64,000 bases of DNA from Paenibacillus sp. FSL R7-0204 (GTDB lineage: Bacteria > Bacillota > Bacilli > Paenibacillales > Paenibacillaceae), in contig NZ_JBBOCA010000001.1 of NCBI RefSeq assembly GCF_038002225.1, positions 1-64,000 of the forward strand, written 5' to 3'. Position numbers and translations under genes: made by a program. Shown here one piece after another: positions 27,909 to 37,837 of this stretch. Position 1 is the first letter of the stretch. Every line of letters starts with the position of its first letter. The notes under the pieces were generated by a model, which worked only from the letters and a program-made list of their open reading frames with translations, had not been told where the DNA came from and did not search any database.

Positions 27909-28691
<783 letters not shown>

Positions 28692-29873
28692 TTACTTGTC
28701 GTTCAGTGCTTCTACACCTGGAAGAGCCTTGCCTTCCATGAACTCGAGCGATGCGCCGCCGCCAGTGGAGATGTGATCCATCTGGTCTGCGAGGTGGAAT
28801 TTCTCAGCTGCTGCTGCGGAATCTCCGCCGCCGATAACTGTGTAGCCTTCAGTAGTTGCACAAGCCTGAGCTACGGCAATAGTACCTTCAGCAAATTTAT
28901 CGATTTCAAATACGCCCATAGGTCCATTCCATACAACCAGCTTGGAGTTTTTGATAATATCGGCATAGATTTCACGAGTCTTAGGACCGATGTCCAGACC
29001 TTCCCAGTCCGCAGGAATCTCGGTTACATCTACAATCTTAGTGTTGGCATCTGCACCGAACTTGTCAGCGACTACAACGTCAACCGGAAGCACGAAGTTC
29101 TTGCCCAGCTTCTTGGCCTTCTCGATGAATCCAAGCGCTGCATCAATCTTATCGTTGTCTACCAGGGATTTACCGATTTCGAAACCTTGAGCCTTGGTGA
29201 ACGTGTAAGAGAGGCCGCCGCCAATCAGTACATTGTCAGCCAGATTCAGCAGGTTGTCGATAACGTCAATCTTGTCTTTAACCTTGGAACCGCCGATGAT
29301 GGCAGTGAAAGGACGTTCCGGGTTAGAAAGCGCCTTGCCGAGAACGGACAATTCCTTCTCCATCAGAAGACCGGATACTGCAGGCAGGAAGTGAGCGATT
29401 CCTTCTGTCGAAGCATGGGCACGGTGAGCTGCGCCGAATGCGTCATTGACGAACAGGTCAGCCAGTTCAGCGAACTGCTTAGCCAGTTCAGGATCATTCT
29501 TCTCTTCACCTTTGTAGAAACGGACATTCTCAAGCACAAGCACATCGCCATCGTTCAGTTCAGCGATTTTCGCTTTTACCGCTTCGCCAATGGCCTCATC
29601 AGCCTTGGCTACCGGTTTGCCGAGCAATTCAGACAAACGGACTGCAGCGGAAGTCAACCGCATGGAATCAACGAATTCGCCTTTAGGACGGCCCATATGG
29701 CTGGCCAGAATGACCTTTGCACCGTTCTCAATCAGGTATTTAATTGTTGGAAGGGTTTCGCGGATACGGGTATCATCAGTGATCTTGCCGTCTTCCACTG
29801 GCACATTGAAATCTACACGCACGAATACGCGTTTGCCTTTTACTTCTACATCACGGACACTTTTTTTGTTCAT
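28692..29873 (-). CDS. pgk: Phosphoglycerate kinase
   Basis: Makes ATP from 1,3-bisphosphoglycerate. 393 residues from [16 protein letters not shown], matching Bacillus Pgk in length and start. It shows [19 protein letters not shown], a nucleotide-binding GGSKVKDKI and a C-terminal [13 protein letters not shown] lies 11 nt before this ATG; two upstream ATGs would add residues not typical of the family. Confidence 0.98.
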   Translation of the reverse strand: MNKKSVRDVEVKGKRVFVRVDFNVPVEDGKITDDTRIRETLPTIKYLIENGAKVILASHMGRPKGEFVDSMRLTSAAVRLSELLGKPVAKADEAIGEAVKAKIAELNDGDVLVLENVRFYKGEEKNDPELAKQFAELADLFVNDAFGAAHRAHASTEGIAHFLPAVSGLLMEKELSVLGKALSNPERPFTAIIGGSKVKDKIDVIDNLLNLADNVLIGGGLSYTFTKAQGFEIGKSLVDNDKIDAALGFIEKAKKLGKNFVLPVDVVVADKFGADANTKIVDVTEIPADWEGLDIGPKTREIYADIIKNSKLVVWNGPMGVFEIDKFAEGTIAVAQACATTEGYTVIGGGDSAAAAEKFHLADQMDHISTGGGASLEFMEGKALPGVEALNDK

Positions 29874-29946
29874 GATTAACATTTCCTCCACACCCAAAAT
29901 TGGTTCCTTCACGAAGCCATTTCACACGAATCCAGTTCATTTAGAA

Positions 29947-29979
29947 AGAGCGGAAACAGACTTTCCTTGTTTCCGCTCT
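29947..29979 (-). other. 12-bp stem-loop between gapA and pgk
   Basis: On the minus strand, AGAGCGGAAACA and TGTTTCCGCTCT flank a 9-nt loop. Only a weak TTC follows, so it looks more like an mRNA-stability or processing element than a full terminator. It would protect gapA mRNA or reduce read-through. Confidence 0.6.
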
Positions 29980-30005
29980 ATTGTACTGCTTATATGAAAT
30001 CGGTC

Positions 30006-31016
30006 TTATTTAGCAAGCTTAGCGAATTTCTCCAAAGTACGAACCAGCTGTGCAGTGTAGGACATTTCATTGTCATACCAAGCAACAGTTTTAACCAGCT
30101 GTTTGTCGCCAACAGTCAGTACTTTAGTCTGAGTTGCATCGAACAGGGAACCGAAAGTCATACCCTTGATGTCGGAAGATACGATTTCATCTTCAGTGTA
30201 GCCATAAGTTTCTGGGTCAGAAGCTTCTTTCATGGCTGCATTGATTTCTTCAACGGTTACGCTCTTATCCAGAACAGTAACCAGCTCAGTCAGGGAACCT
30301 GTAGCTACAGGCACACGTTGTGCTGCACCGTCAAGTTTGCCCTTCAGTTCTGGAATAACCAGGCCGATGGCTTTAGCAGCACCGGTAGTGTTAGGGATGA
30401 TGTTCTCAGCAGCAGCGCGGGCGCGTCTGAAGTCGCCTTTTGCGTGTGGAGCATCAAGAGTATTCTGGTCACCTGTGTAAGCGTGGATAGTTGTCATCAG
30501 GCCTTCGATGATACCGAACTTGTCGTTCAGAACTTTGGCCATAGGAGCCAGGCAGTTCGTTGTGCAAGATGCACCGGAGATTACTGTTTCGGAACCGTCA
30601 AGGATGTCATCGTTAACGTTGTACACAACAGTTTTCATATCGCCTGTAGCTGGAGCGGAAATAACTACTTTCTTAGCTCCGCCTTTCAGGTGCTTCTCAG
30701 CGGCTTCTTTAGTTGTGAAGAAACCAGTACATTCCAGAACGATATCAACGCCAAGCTCTCCCCAAGGAAGTTCTTCAGGGTTGCGGTTCGCCAGAACCTT
30801 AACATCTTTACCGTTTACTTTGAAGAATCCGTCATGAACTTCAACGTCTCCCTGGAATTTACCTTGAGTTGTATCATATTTAAGCAAATGAGCAAGCATC
30901 TTAGCGTCAGTCAAGTCATTGATTGCTACCACTTCGATACCTTCTACATTTTGAATACGGCGGAATGCAAGGCGTCCAATACGTCCAAAACCGTTAATAC
31001 CAACTTTTACACTCAT
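30006..31016 (-). CDS. gapA: Glyceraldehyde-3-phosphate dehydrogenase (NAD-type, glycolytic)
   Basis: 336 residues. The N-terminal [16 protein letters not shown] is followed by the NAD-adenosine-binding Asp in AINDLTD, pointing to NAD preference as in GapA. Catalytic Cys is in [12 protein letters not shown] and the partner His in [16 protein letters not shown] precedes the ATG. It follows cggR and leads the glycolytic block. The 31017-31132 gap to cggR shows no clear promoter or terminator. Confidence 0.99.
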   Translation of the reverse strand: MSVKVGINGFGRIGRLAFRRIQNVEGIEVVAINDLTDAKMLAHLLKYDTTQGKFQGDVEVHDGFFKVNGKDVKVLANRNPEELPWGELGVDIVLECTGFFTTKEAAEKHLKGGAKKVVISAPATGDMKTVVYNVNDDILDGSETVISGASCTTNCLAPMAKVLNDKFGIIEGLMTTIHAYTGDQNTLDAPHAKGDFRRARAAAENIIPNTTGAAKAIGLVIPELKGKLDGAAQRVPVATGSLTELVTVLDKSVTVEEINAAMKEASDPETYGYTEDEIVSSDIKGMTFGSLFDATQTKVLTVGDKQLVKTVAWYDNEMSYTAQLVRTLEKFAKLAK

Positions 31017-31132
31017 TGAATAGTTCCTCCTAGAGTTCGTTTTATTTATTCAAGACAGGCCGTGAGGCTCGTCAAGACAACAATGTTAAGTATAATGCAT
31101 AAACCCTTTGCGCGCGCCCCATTTAATGGAAT

Positions 31133-32185
31133 CTATAGGACCTTTTGTAGCTGTGTGTCGATTTCCTTGCCGATTTCAACAGCCGCCGCCTCGTCGATGA
31201 CGAGAATATCCTCTTGCCCGAACCGCAGCATCGCATGAATGGCCTTCGCCTTGCGTTTGCCGCCGGCAATACCGATAACGACTTCCGTACGGATAATGTC
31301 TTCCAGGCGCAGCCCCATGGTCCGCATCGTATGAACCACTTCGCCATTCTCATTGAAATAGTATCCGAAGGACTCGGCTACGGCTCCCTCGCTCTGAATC
31401 TCTGAGATCGTCCCGGAGTCCAGCTTGCGGCGGTGGGTCATTTCAATGGCGTCGCCTATTCCATGTACAATAATACGCGATCTGCGGATAATTTGTACAA
31501 TCTCTCCAATATTGGAGTCCTGCGCAAGCGACTCATATGCGTCTCCGCTAAGCAGATCGGGCACATGCAGCAGACGGTAATTGGCGCCAATCCGTTTGGC
31601 CATGGTTGAAGCAATGGTGTTGGCCTGTATCTCCATGCTCTCTCCCAGTCCTCCACGCGCCGGAACAACCCAGGCGTTCTTATAGGAAAGGGATAGCGGC
31701 GGGGTCAGCTGATCGGCCATCTCGGCCAGTGTTGATCCACCTGTGACGGCAATCGTATCATCACTTCGCAGTACGCTGAGCAGTGCCTTGGAGCCTGCGC
31801 GCCCCAGCTCACGCTTGGTGAACGGCGATGTCTCACAATCGCCAGGTACCACAATTACTTTGGTGAGACCGTACGTTGTACGAATTTTCTCTTCCAGATC
31901 ATCCAGGCCGAATAGGCTCTTGGCGACCGGCTCCAGCAGGTCAAGCAGTCTGCGACCGGCATCGCTAATGCGCATACCGACGCTCTCGATCTCAATGAGC
32001 CCCTGCGATTTCAGAAGATCCGTCTCGGCGCGCAGCACCCGCTCGGTCATATCAAGCGATGCGGCTAACGTCCTGCGCCCAATAATATCGGACAGCATGA
32101 TCTGATGTAGAATCGTATACCGTCTCTTAAGGGTTTCCATGAGATCAGGCAGAAGCTGCTTTTGGATTTCCAATAGATTACGCAT
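31133..32185 (-). CDS. cggR: Central glycolytic genes regulator CggR
   Basis: SorC/DeoR-family repressor of 350 residues that senses fructose-1,6-bisphosphate and controls the gapA operon. The N-terminal winged helix-turn-helix (IIGRRTLAASLDMTERVLRAE) is followed by the sugar-phosphate isomerase-like domain (AVTGGSTLAEMADQL, VPARGGLGE, GIAGGKRKAKAI). It is first in the operon, and a two-half-site operator lies between its promoter and start. Confidence 0.97.
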   Translation of the reverse strand: MRNLLEIQKQLLPDLMETLKRRYTILHQIMLSDIIGRRTLAASLDMTERVLRAETDLLKSQGLIEIESVGMRISDAGRRLLDLLEPVAKSLFGLDDLEEKIRTTYGLTKVIVVPGDCETSPFTKRELGRAGSKALLSVLRSDDTIAVTGGSTLAEMADQLTPPLSLSYKNAWVVPARGGLGESMEIQANTIASTMAKRIGANYRLLHVPDLLSGDAYESLAQDSNIGEIVQIIRRSRIIVHGIGDAIEMTHRRKLDSGTISEIQSEGAVAESFGYYFNENGEVVHTMRTMGLRLEDIIRTEVVIGIAGGKRKAKAIHAMLRFGQEDILVIDEAAAVEIGKEIDTQLQKVL

Positions 32186-32230
32186 GCTTTCACTCCTGCA
32201 ACTTCGTCTTTCTCTTATCCCTTGTTCGTG

Positions 32231-32266
32231 GTCTCAAAATGTCCCGGGTTAACTTTTTAAGTCCCA
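32231..32266 (-). promoter_or_regulatory. CggR operator
   Basis: On the minus strand, TGGGAC-N6-AGTT, a 4-bp spacer, then CGGGAC-N6-AGAC. This is the tandem half-site layout known for Bacillus CggR (CGGGAC-N6-TGTC twice with 4 bp between), with departures in the outer parts. It starts right after the -10. Confidence 0.8.
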
Positions 32267-32271
32267 CCCAT

Positions 32272-32300
32272 ATTCTACCCAAAACTGACGCCAAGTGCAA
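32272..32300 (-). promoter_or_regulatory. Promoter of the cggR-glycolytic operon
   Basis: On the minus strand, -35 TTGCAC (32300-32295) and -10 TAGAAT (32277-32272) are 17 bp apart, directly upstream of the CggR operator. Confidence 0.75.
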
Positions 32301-32438
32301 GTGTTCCGAGACTATAATTCTCAGCCAGCTTTCATCTTATACATGGGCTTGTCCGGCAGCCCGCTGGCAGGAGGCGCATCTCCGGCTCTATTAATGGAGA
32401 CAGAGAAAACTATTTTTGCGCAGGATACCTAATACGCA

Positions 32439-32467
32439 TTGCTTTTATCCGAGAAGTATATTATAAT
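32439..32467 (+). promoter_or_regulatory. tRNA-Arg promoter
   Basis: -35 TTGCTT (32439-32444) and a perfect -10 TATAAT (32462-32467) have a 17-bp spacer. The predicted start is about 4 nt before the tRNA. Confidence 0.75.
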
Positions 32468-32477
32468 AATTTCTGTT

Positions 32478-32552
32478 GCGCCCGTGGTCCAATGGATATG
32501 ACGTAGGCCTCCGAAGCCTGAGATCCAAGTTCGATTCTTGGCGGGCGCGCCA
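32478..32552 (+). tRNA. tRNA-Arg (anticodon CCG)
   Basis: A 75-nt cloverleaf: acceptor GCGCCCG pairs with CGGGCGC, discriminator G, encoded CCA. The anticodon stem TAGGC/GCCTG encloses loop CTCCGAA, anticodon CCG, reading CGG. The T-arm is CCAAGTTCGATTCTTGG. Its place next to clpP matches Bacillus. Confidence 0.96.
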
Positions 32553-32604
32553 TTTTTTTCAAGCTTGTACATAATTTAGTTCCGATTATATTATACTTAA
32601 CCAA

Positions 32605-32630
32605 TGAGCCGCTTGAGGGCTCTTTTTTTT
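32605..32630 (+). terminator. Terminator after tRNA-Arg
   Basis: GAGCC and GGCTC form a short stem around a small loop, followed by eight T, between the tRNA and the clpP promoter. Confidence 0.7.
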
Positions 32631-32639
32631 GAAAGTAAG

Positions 32640-32679
32640 TTTGACTTTCTTTGACTTTTTGTTTGAATTTGTTTATCAT
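32640..32679 (+). promoter_or_regulatory. clpP promoter with CtsR operator
   Basis: The minus-strand reading AGTCAAA-GAA-AGTCAAA (32656-32640) fits the CtsR heptad repeat RGTCAAA-NAN-RGTCAAA exactly. It overlaps -35 TTGACT (32651-32656); -10 TATCAT (32674-32679) is 17 bp downstream. Heat-shock repression by CtsR is therefore expected. Confidence 0.88.
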
Positions 32680-32745
32680 GTGGTTAATACGGTAACAGTA
32701 AAAAATGAACACATTCGAAGCACCAATTTCAAGGAGGTTTTCCAC

Positions 32746-33342
<597 letters not shown>

Positions 33343-33366
33343 GTAATCTATCCCAATGAATACACG

Positions 33367-33408
33367 AAGAGGCTGTAACAGACCGGTCCGGTCATGTTAC
33401 AGCCTCTT
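33367..33408 (+). terminator. clpP terminator
   Basis: AAGAGGCTGTAACA and TGTTACAGCCTCTT form a perfect 14-bp stem followed by TCTT. It is symmetrical and may also serve the convergent gene. Confidence 0.85.
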
Positions 33409-33416
33409 TCTTCATG

Positions 33417-34055
33417 CTACCTTAAACCTCCGTACCCCAGGGCATCCAGTTTGCCTGCAATTACGCGGTAGCCTCTGCCATTCGGGTGAATATGGTCCAG
33501 GAACAGCAGCCCCCGCTCATTACCGGCAAATTCATGGTATACCGAAGCAAACCCTACGTTATTGCTGCTGTAGCCTGCTGCATAGCGGTTGAACTCCCGC
33601 ACCCACTCTGTTGCTTCATTCACCTGTGGGTATGGATTATACAGGCCTACCATCCGGATGATGTAGGGGCTGCGGGAACCTGCTTTGAGCTGTGTCAGGC
33701 TACCCATGATGTCGCTGTAGTTACGCTTGCAGTCCCTAAGCGCCTGCTGAAGCAAGCCCTGGAATTCGCCGGGCCGGGGCCCGGCTGCCCGGGCTGCCTT
33801 AATCAAGTCATTGCCGCCAATGGACAGCGTAATGATCTGCGCATCCTTCACCGCTGCCCGGTAGACATTTGAGCTCCTCAGCCGTTGCTTCAGCCCCCCG
33901 GTGGTCAGACCGTTGACACCAAGATTCGCCGGCACCACCGGCGTGCCCAGCCTCCCTTCCGCCATCCGCCGGTAGACGGGGACGAAGCCGTTCCCGGGCA
34001 GCGCCCCGAAGCCGGTTGTAAGTGAATCCCCGATCGCTGTATAAGCATAGACCAT
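33417..34055 (-). CDS. SGNH/GDSL-family esterase
   Basis: A 212-residue SGNH hydrolase without a signal peptide. Block I Ser is in AIGDSLTTGFG, block II Gly in GVNGLTT, block III Asn in IGGNDLI, and block V Asp/His in FLDHIHPNGRG. It probably acts on an ester of a lipid or cell-surface sugar; the substrate is not evident. It stands alone, convergent with clpP. Confidence 0.88.
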   Translation of the reverse strand: MVYAYTAIGDSLTTGFGALPGNGFVPVYRRMAEGRLGTPVVPANLGVNGLTTGGLKQRLRSSNVYRAAVKDAQIITLSIGGNDLIKAARAAGPRPGEFQGLLQQALRDCKRNYSDIMGSLTQLKAGSRSPYIIRMVGLYNPYPQVNEATEWVREFNRYAAGYSSNNVGFASVYHEFAGNERGLLFLDHIHPNGRGYRVIAGKLDALGYGGLR

Positions 34056-34154
34056 AACCTTCCCCTCCCCGTATAAGCTGCTTGCCTTCTATAGCTTATG
34101 ACTATCCGGGTGAAGTGGTAACGGCAGGGCAGGCTGATTAGGCCGTGGATGAAA

Positions 34155-34192
34155 GATGCCCTTGTGTCTCCCGGAGGAGATGCAAGGGCATC
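34155..34192 (-). terminator. Terminator of the stalk-domain protein gene
   Basis: On the minus strand, GATGCCCTTG and CAAGGGCATC form a 10-bp stem with an inner TCTCC/GGAGA, followed by TTTC. Confidence 0.6.
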
Positions 34193-34208
34193 TGGATAAT
34201 CCAGTTTA

Positions 34209-35306
34209 TTATTTCAGCGCCGCGAACGGACTGCTTCCATCGGGCAGGAGTTCCTTGAAGCTGAAGTTAAATTCCGGGAAGCCCTCGGCATATGCCGTGT
34301 ATTCGTATAACTGGAAGAAGAGCACCGCTTTGCCATCTTTCAGATAGAAGTACTTCTCGGTATTCAGTCCATTGAACCCGCCCAGATATCCTCCGTTAGC
34401 TTTGATCTCGGTGGCCAGCTTGGCATTGAGCTGTTTCTTGTAATTAGGGTTGGCACCGAACAGGTCGCCCAGCAACAGGCGTTTCCCGTCTTTGAGCGAG
34501 AAGGTGAACGCATTGCGGTAAGTCATCCCATGGGCACCGCCGGTATACCCGTATTGATTAGTGATTAGGCTGAGCACGCCATCCTGGTTATACGTGACCA
34601 CATAACCGCCTTCGAATTCATACGGCCGGTCATCCTTGGACCGCTTGGAGATTTGATCTTCAGCATCCTTCGCATAGTTCAGAACGGTCTGCTTGATCAG
34701 ATCATTGATCGCCTTCTCTGCTTCTGCACTTGCCAGGCCGCTGACCTGCGGATAATCCAGCCGGATAGGCGCATCCTTATGATCCTTCACATAGCTCACT
34801 GTTTTGATGGTTACCGCATTCTGCACTTTCTTCATAACATTCAGCCGTCCTGCTGCTGCGCTCCCGTCTACTTTGTAGCCCAAGTAATCGCTAAGCAGCT
34901 CAGAGGAAACATACAGCCGGTTATTCAGCTGCTTGCCTTCACCGACATAATAATTGTTCACCATAACAGAAATGCCATAATCATTGATCGTCAGCTTTGT
35001 CTGAGCAGCCCCTGTCCCGATGGTGTACGTCTTCGCTGCTTTATCATAAGAGAGCGGCATCCCCAGCGCATCGCGCAGGAAGGTTACCGGGACCCATACC
35101 TTTCCTTCCTGAAGCAGGCCCGCCTGGGCTGTGCTTTTACCGTTAACCTTCAGCACTACCGAGGAGGATTTGGCTTTGGCCTGAACAGCTGCCGGAGCGG
35201 CCTCCGTAATATCTGCATGAAGGATTCCTGTTCCGCCCAGCAGAATTCCTGCTGCGAGCATTCCCGCACCCCATCTGCGGATGTATTTCTTAGAGTTCGA
35301 ATTCAT
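34209..35306 (-). CDS. Secreted stalk-domain protein with DUF4163/DUF3298 region
   Basis: A 365-residue exported protein. Signal peptide: basic KKYIRRWG, hydrophobic AGMLAAGILLGG. Residues about 45-150 match the copper-amine-oxidase N-terminal (stalk) domain common in Paenibacillus surface proteins (VVLKVNGK, WVPVTFLRDALG, YVSSELLSDYLGY). The rest matches the DUF4163/DUF3298 pair also found in RsiV and PdaC (YNQDGVLSLITNQYGYTGGAHG, LFFQLYEYTAYAEG), perhaps ligand or wall binding. The ATG after GGAAGGGG is chosen over the GTG six codons earlier. Confidence 0.82.
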   Translation of the reverse strand: MNSNSKKYIRRWGAGMLAAGILLGGTGILHADITEAAPAAVQAKAKSSSVVLKVNGKSTAQAGLLQEGKVWVPVTFLRDALGMPLSYDKAAKTYTIGTGAAQTKLTINDYGISVMVNNYYVGEGKQLNNRLYVSSELLSDYLGYKVDGSAAAGRLNVMKKVQNAVTIKTVSYVKDHKDAPIRLDYPQVSGLASAEAEKAINDLIKQTVLNYAKDAEDQISKRSKDDRPYEFEGGYVVTYNQDGVLSLITNQYGYTGGAHGMTYRNAFTFSLKDGKRLLLGDLFGANPNYKKQLNAKLATEIKANGGYLGGFNGLNTEKYFYLKDGKAVLFFQLYEYTAYAEGFPEFNFSFKELLPDGSSPFAALK

Positions 35307-35526
35307 TGTTATTTCCCCTTCCACCTGGTGGTATGATTAGTCATGATGTATGTTCCTCAGTATCACTGTTCCTATTATAGTAAAAGAAAGCGCGGGGGTT
35401 GTTACAATCGGCTTTACAGTTTCTTAAGGTTTTCCGTGATTATCTAAAGATCCTGTTACCTCAATTTAAACAAATTGAGAGCTTTCCATAGCGCATATGT
35501 GCATATATATACATTCATATAATTAT

Positions 35527-35563
35527 AGAAAAGCGCCTGCCCCGCTATAACAGCAGAGCAAGC
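35527..35563 (-). terminator. Terminator of the SIMPL-domain gene
   Basis: On the minus strand, GCGCTTGCTCTGCT pairs fully with AGCGGGGCAGGCGC (three G-U) and is followed by TTTTC. Confidence 0.7.
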
Positions 35564-35579
35564 GCCTCATCCAAAACAT

Positions 35580-36335
35580 TTATTTCAGTTCATACGTTAC
35601 ATTCAATTGGGTAACAACCTTGACCTGCCCGGGTTCAACGGAGCTTCCGGCAGCATTATCCATGGACATCTTTTGCATGGAAGCCGCTTCAGCGTAGACC
35701 ACCGGGTTATTCCCGTCATCGCTCTGAACAACAGTGACTACCTGACCCAATCCGCGTTTGGCTGCTTTGGCAATAGCTGCTGCTTTGACATCTGCATTCT
35801 GCATAGCCTTCTCAATCGCCTGTGCTTCAAAGGCCGATGGATCTTCAATGGCAAACCGCACATTGCCGATGTTGTTCGCTCCAGCCGCCGAGGCAGCGTC
35901 CAGCAATTGTCCAACCTTTGTCAGATCCCGGTAAGCGACCTCCAGGGTATGCTGGGCGTTATAGCCTTTTACCTTCTGGCCGTCCTTCTCGCTGTAAGTG
36001 TAGTTAGGCTGAACGTAGAACTGGGTGCTCTGAATGTCCTTGTCCGCAATACCCCAAGTGGTCTTGAACAAGGCGGTCAGCTTGGAGACCTTCGCGGCTG
36101 TGCCTTTCTGTGCTTCCTGCGCGGTTTCGGCAGTTGTCGTTACCCCGATGGAGAGATACGCGATATCCGGTTTGATCGACAGCTCGCCTTTGCCCACCAC
36201 GTTCACAATATTCTTCTGCACCTCATCAGCGTAAGCCGTTTCAGGACCCTTTAGCACTCCGCTCAACCCCATTCCTCCAATCATCAAGCTCCCTGCCAGC
36301 AGTACTGCTCCAATCGATTTACCCCATTTTCTCAT
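35580..36335 (-). CDS. Secreted SIMPL-domain (DUF541) protein
   Basis: A 251-residue exported protein. Signal peptide ends at AYADE. The SIMPL/DUF541 fold follows: VVGKGELSIKPDIAYLSIGV, QSTQFYVQPNYTY and KAMQNADVKAAAIAKA near the C-terminal half. The family is periplasmic or surface-located, and some members are linked to stress protection. The ATG at 36335 (9 nt after AAAGGGG) is preferred to the ATG on top of that site. An ECF-sigma-like promoter lies upstream. Confidence 0.87.
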   Translation of the reverse strand: MRKWGKSIGAVLLAGSLMIGGMGLSGVLKGPETAYADEVQKNIVNVVGKGELSIKPDIAYLSIGVTTTAETAQEAQKGTAAKVSKLTALFKTTWGIADKDIQSTQFYVQPNYTYSEKDGQKVKGYNAQHTLEVAYRDLTKVGQLLDAASAAGANNIGNVRFAIEDPSAFEAQAIEKAMQNADVKAAAIAKAAKRGLGQVVTVVQSDDGNNPVVYAEAASMQKMSMDNAAGSSVEPGQVKVVTQLNVTYELK

Positions 36336-36377
36336 GCTTGCCATCCCCTTTCGATTCGTTTAAGTGTTAGTATCCTC

Positions 36378-36405
36378 TAGACGGGACAGCATGGTAAAAG
36401 TTGCA
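36378..36405 (-). promoter_or_regulatory. ECF-sigma-like promoter of the SIMPL-domain gene
   Basis: On the minus strand, TGCAAC (36405-36400), 16 bp, then CGTCTA (36383-36378), close to the TGAAAC-N16-CGTC pattern of Bacillus envelope-stress sigma factors. A sigma-A alternative (TTTACC/GATACT, 18 bp) overlaps it. Confidence 0.5.
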
Positions 36406-36480
36406 TGAGCGATGTACGATATTTATTTTTTATTTACTCCACGTCCCGATCCAGAAGCGGCGAATGACATCTCCGGTATG

Positions 36481-36504
36481 AAAAAAAGCCCCTCAGGGGC
36501 TTTT
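36481..36504 (-). terminator. Terminator after the HPr-like gene
   Basis: On the minus strand, AAAAGCCCC-TGA-GGGGCTTTT is followed by more T. Confidence 0.85.
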
Positions 36505-36522
36505 GGTAAGACCATGTAGCAT

Positions 36523-36792
36523 TTATTGATTCTCGAGCTCTTCCTTGCTTACCAGACTGGTCAAAGCGGTTACAGCCTGTTCCGCGTCTGCACCGTCTGC
36601 GCTGATATGAATCTCTGTACCGGAACTGATCGCAAGGCTCATAATGCCCATGATACTCTTGGCGTTCACTTTTTTATCGTCTTTTTCCACGAAAATCTCC
36701 GACGAAAACTTATTAGCTTCTTGCACAAACAATGCTGCCGGCCGAGCATGGAGCCCCGTCTTCAACCGAACAACTACCGGGTGCTTTGTCAT
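36523..36792 (-). CDS. HPr-family phosphocarrier at the crh locus, with His15
   Basis: An 89-residue HPr-fold protein. Its gene position (after whiA) and sequence (VRLKTGLHARPAALFVQEAN) are those of Bacillus Crh, but residue 15 is His (GLHARPA), not the Gln of Crh. Ser46 (NAKSIMG), the HPr kinase target, is present. It should therefore be able both to carry phosphate in the PTS and to act with CcpA after HprK phosphorylation. hprK lies at 61.2-62.1 kb. The ATG at 36792 follows AGGGGGT; the upstream in-frame ATG is not needed. Confidence 0.9.
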   Translation of the reverse strand: MTKHPVVVRLKTGLHARPAALFVQEANKFSSEIFVEKDDKKVNAKSIMGIMSLAISSGTEIHISADGADAEQAVTALTSLVSKEELENQ

Positions 36793-36889
36793 GAAACGCT
36801 TACCCCCTATTTGAGATCTGCCCAAAAATTTCACATTAATTTTATAATATTATATCATTATAACGCATACCGCACTAGAAAAAAAATAA

Positions 36890-37819
36890 TCAGCCGCCGC
36901 GGACCTTGTCCGCCAGCTCATCAATTTTGCGCAAACGGTGGTTCACACCCGATTTACTGACCGTTCCGCCCAGCATATCCCCGACTTCCTTGAGGTTAAT
37001 GTCCGGGTGCGCCAGTCTGATCTCGGCAACCTCCCGCAGCTTATCCGGCAAACTTTCCAGACCCACCTCGCGCTGCAGCAGCTTGATGTTCTCAATCTGG
37101 CGAACTGCCGCACTGATCGTCTTGTTCAGATTGGCCGTTTCGCAGTTCACAATCCGGTTGACCGAGTTACGCATATCGCGCATGATCCGCACATCCTCGA
37201 ATTTGAACAGCGCCTGATGGGCGCCGATCAGACTGAGGAACTCGATGATCTTCTCGCCTTCCTTGATGTATAGGATGAAGCCTTTTTTGCGTTCTATGCA
37301 GCGGGCATTCAGGTGAAATTCACCAGCCAGCTCAACGAGCGCCTTGCAGTGCTCCTCATACATGGAAGAAATTTCCAAGTGGTACGAAGAGCCCTCCGGG
37401 TTATTAACCGAACCGCCGGCCATGAAGGCCCCGCGCAGATAGGCGCGCTTGCAGCAATTCTTTGCGACAATCTCCTCATCAATCCCATCCGTGAAAATAA
37501 AGCCTTCAGAGACTATCCGCAGATCCTTCAGTATCTCCTGGACCTGGTTCGGGATTCTTACAATATAGACGTTATTCTTCTTCAAACGCATTTTTTTACG
37601 CACGAGCAGCTCGATATGGACCTGGTAATATTTCTTAAGCAAAGAATATACCCGCCTTGCAATCGCGGCGTTCTCCGTCGAAATGTCGAGAACCACCTTT
37701 TTGCTCGAAAGCTGCACCGAACCGTTCATTCGGATCAGCGCTGACATTTCCGCTTTCTCGCAGCAGGGCGGGCTCTCGACCATCGTCAGCTCTTTTTTGG
37801 TAAGGGCCGCAAAAGACAA
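36890..37819 (-). CDS. whiA: DNA-binding protein WhiA
   Basis: A 309-residue protein: an N-terminal degenerate LAGLIDADG-homing-endonuclease fold ([30 protein letters not shown]) and a C-terminal helix-turn-helix ([20 protein letters not shown]). It affects cell division and chromosome segregation in Bacillus. A TTG start at 37819 is chosen: AGAGGTGAG lies just upstream and gives the usual N terminus (M)[10 protein letters not shown]. An ATG six codons earlier lies on that site. It is 18 bp downstream of yvcK. Confidence 0.95.
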   Translation of the reverse strand: MSFAALTKKELTMVESPPCCEKAEMSALIRMNGSVQLSSKKVVLDISTENAAIARRVYSLLKKYYQVHIELLVRKKMRLKKNNVYIVRIPNQVQEILKDLRIVSEGFIFTDGIDEEIVAKNCCKRAYLRGAFMAGGSVNNPEGSSYHLEISSMYEEHCKALVELAGEFHLNARCIERKKGFILYIKEGEKIIEFLSLIGAHQALFKFEDVRIMRDMRNSVNRIVNCETANLNKTISAAVRQIENIKLLQREVGLESLPDKLREVAEIRLAHPDINLKEVGDMLGGTVSKSGVNHRLRKIDELADKVRGG

Positions 37820-37837
37820 GGGGCTCACCTCTTTCAT

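Noticed and set aside
36523..36792. Calling the HPr-like gene crh
   Set aside because: Crh is defined by Gln at position 15. This protein has His15, so a plain crh name would mislead.
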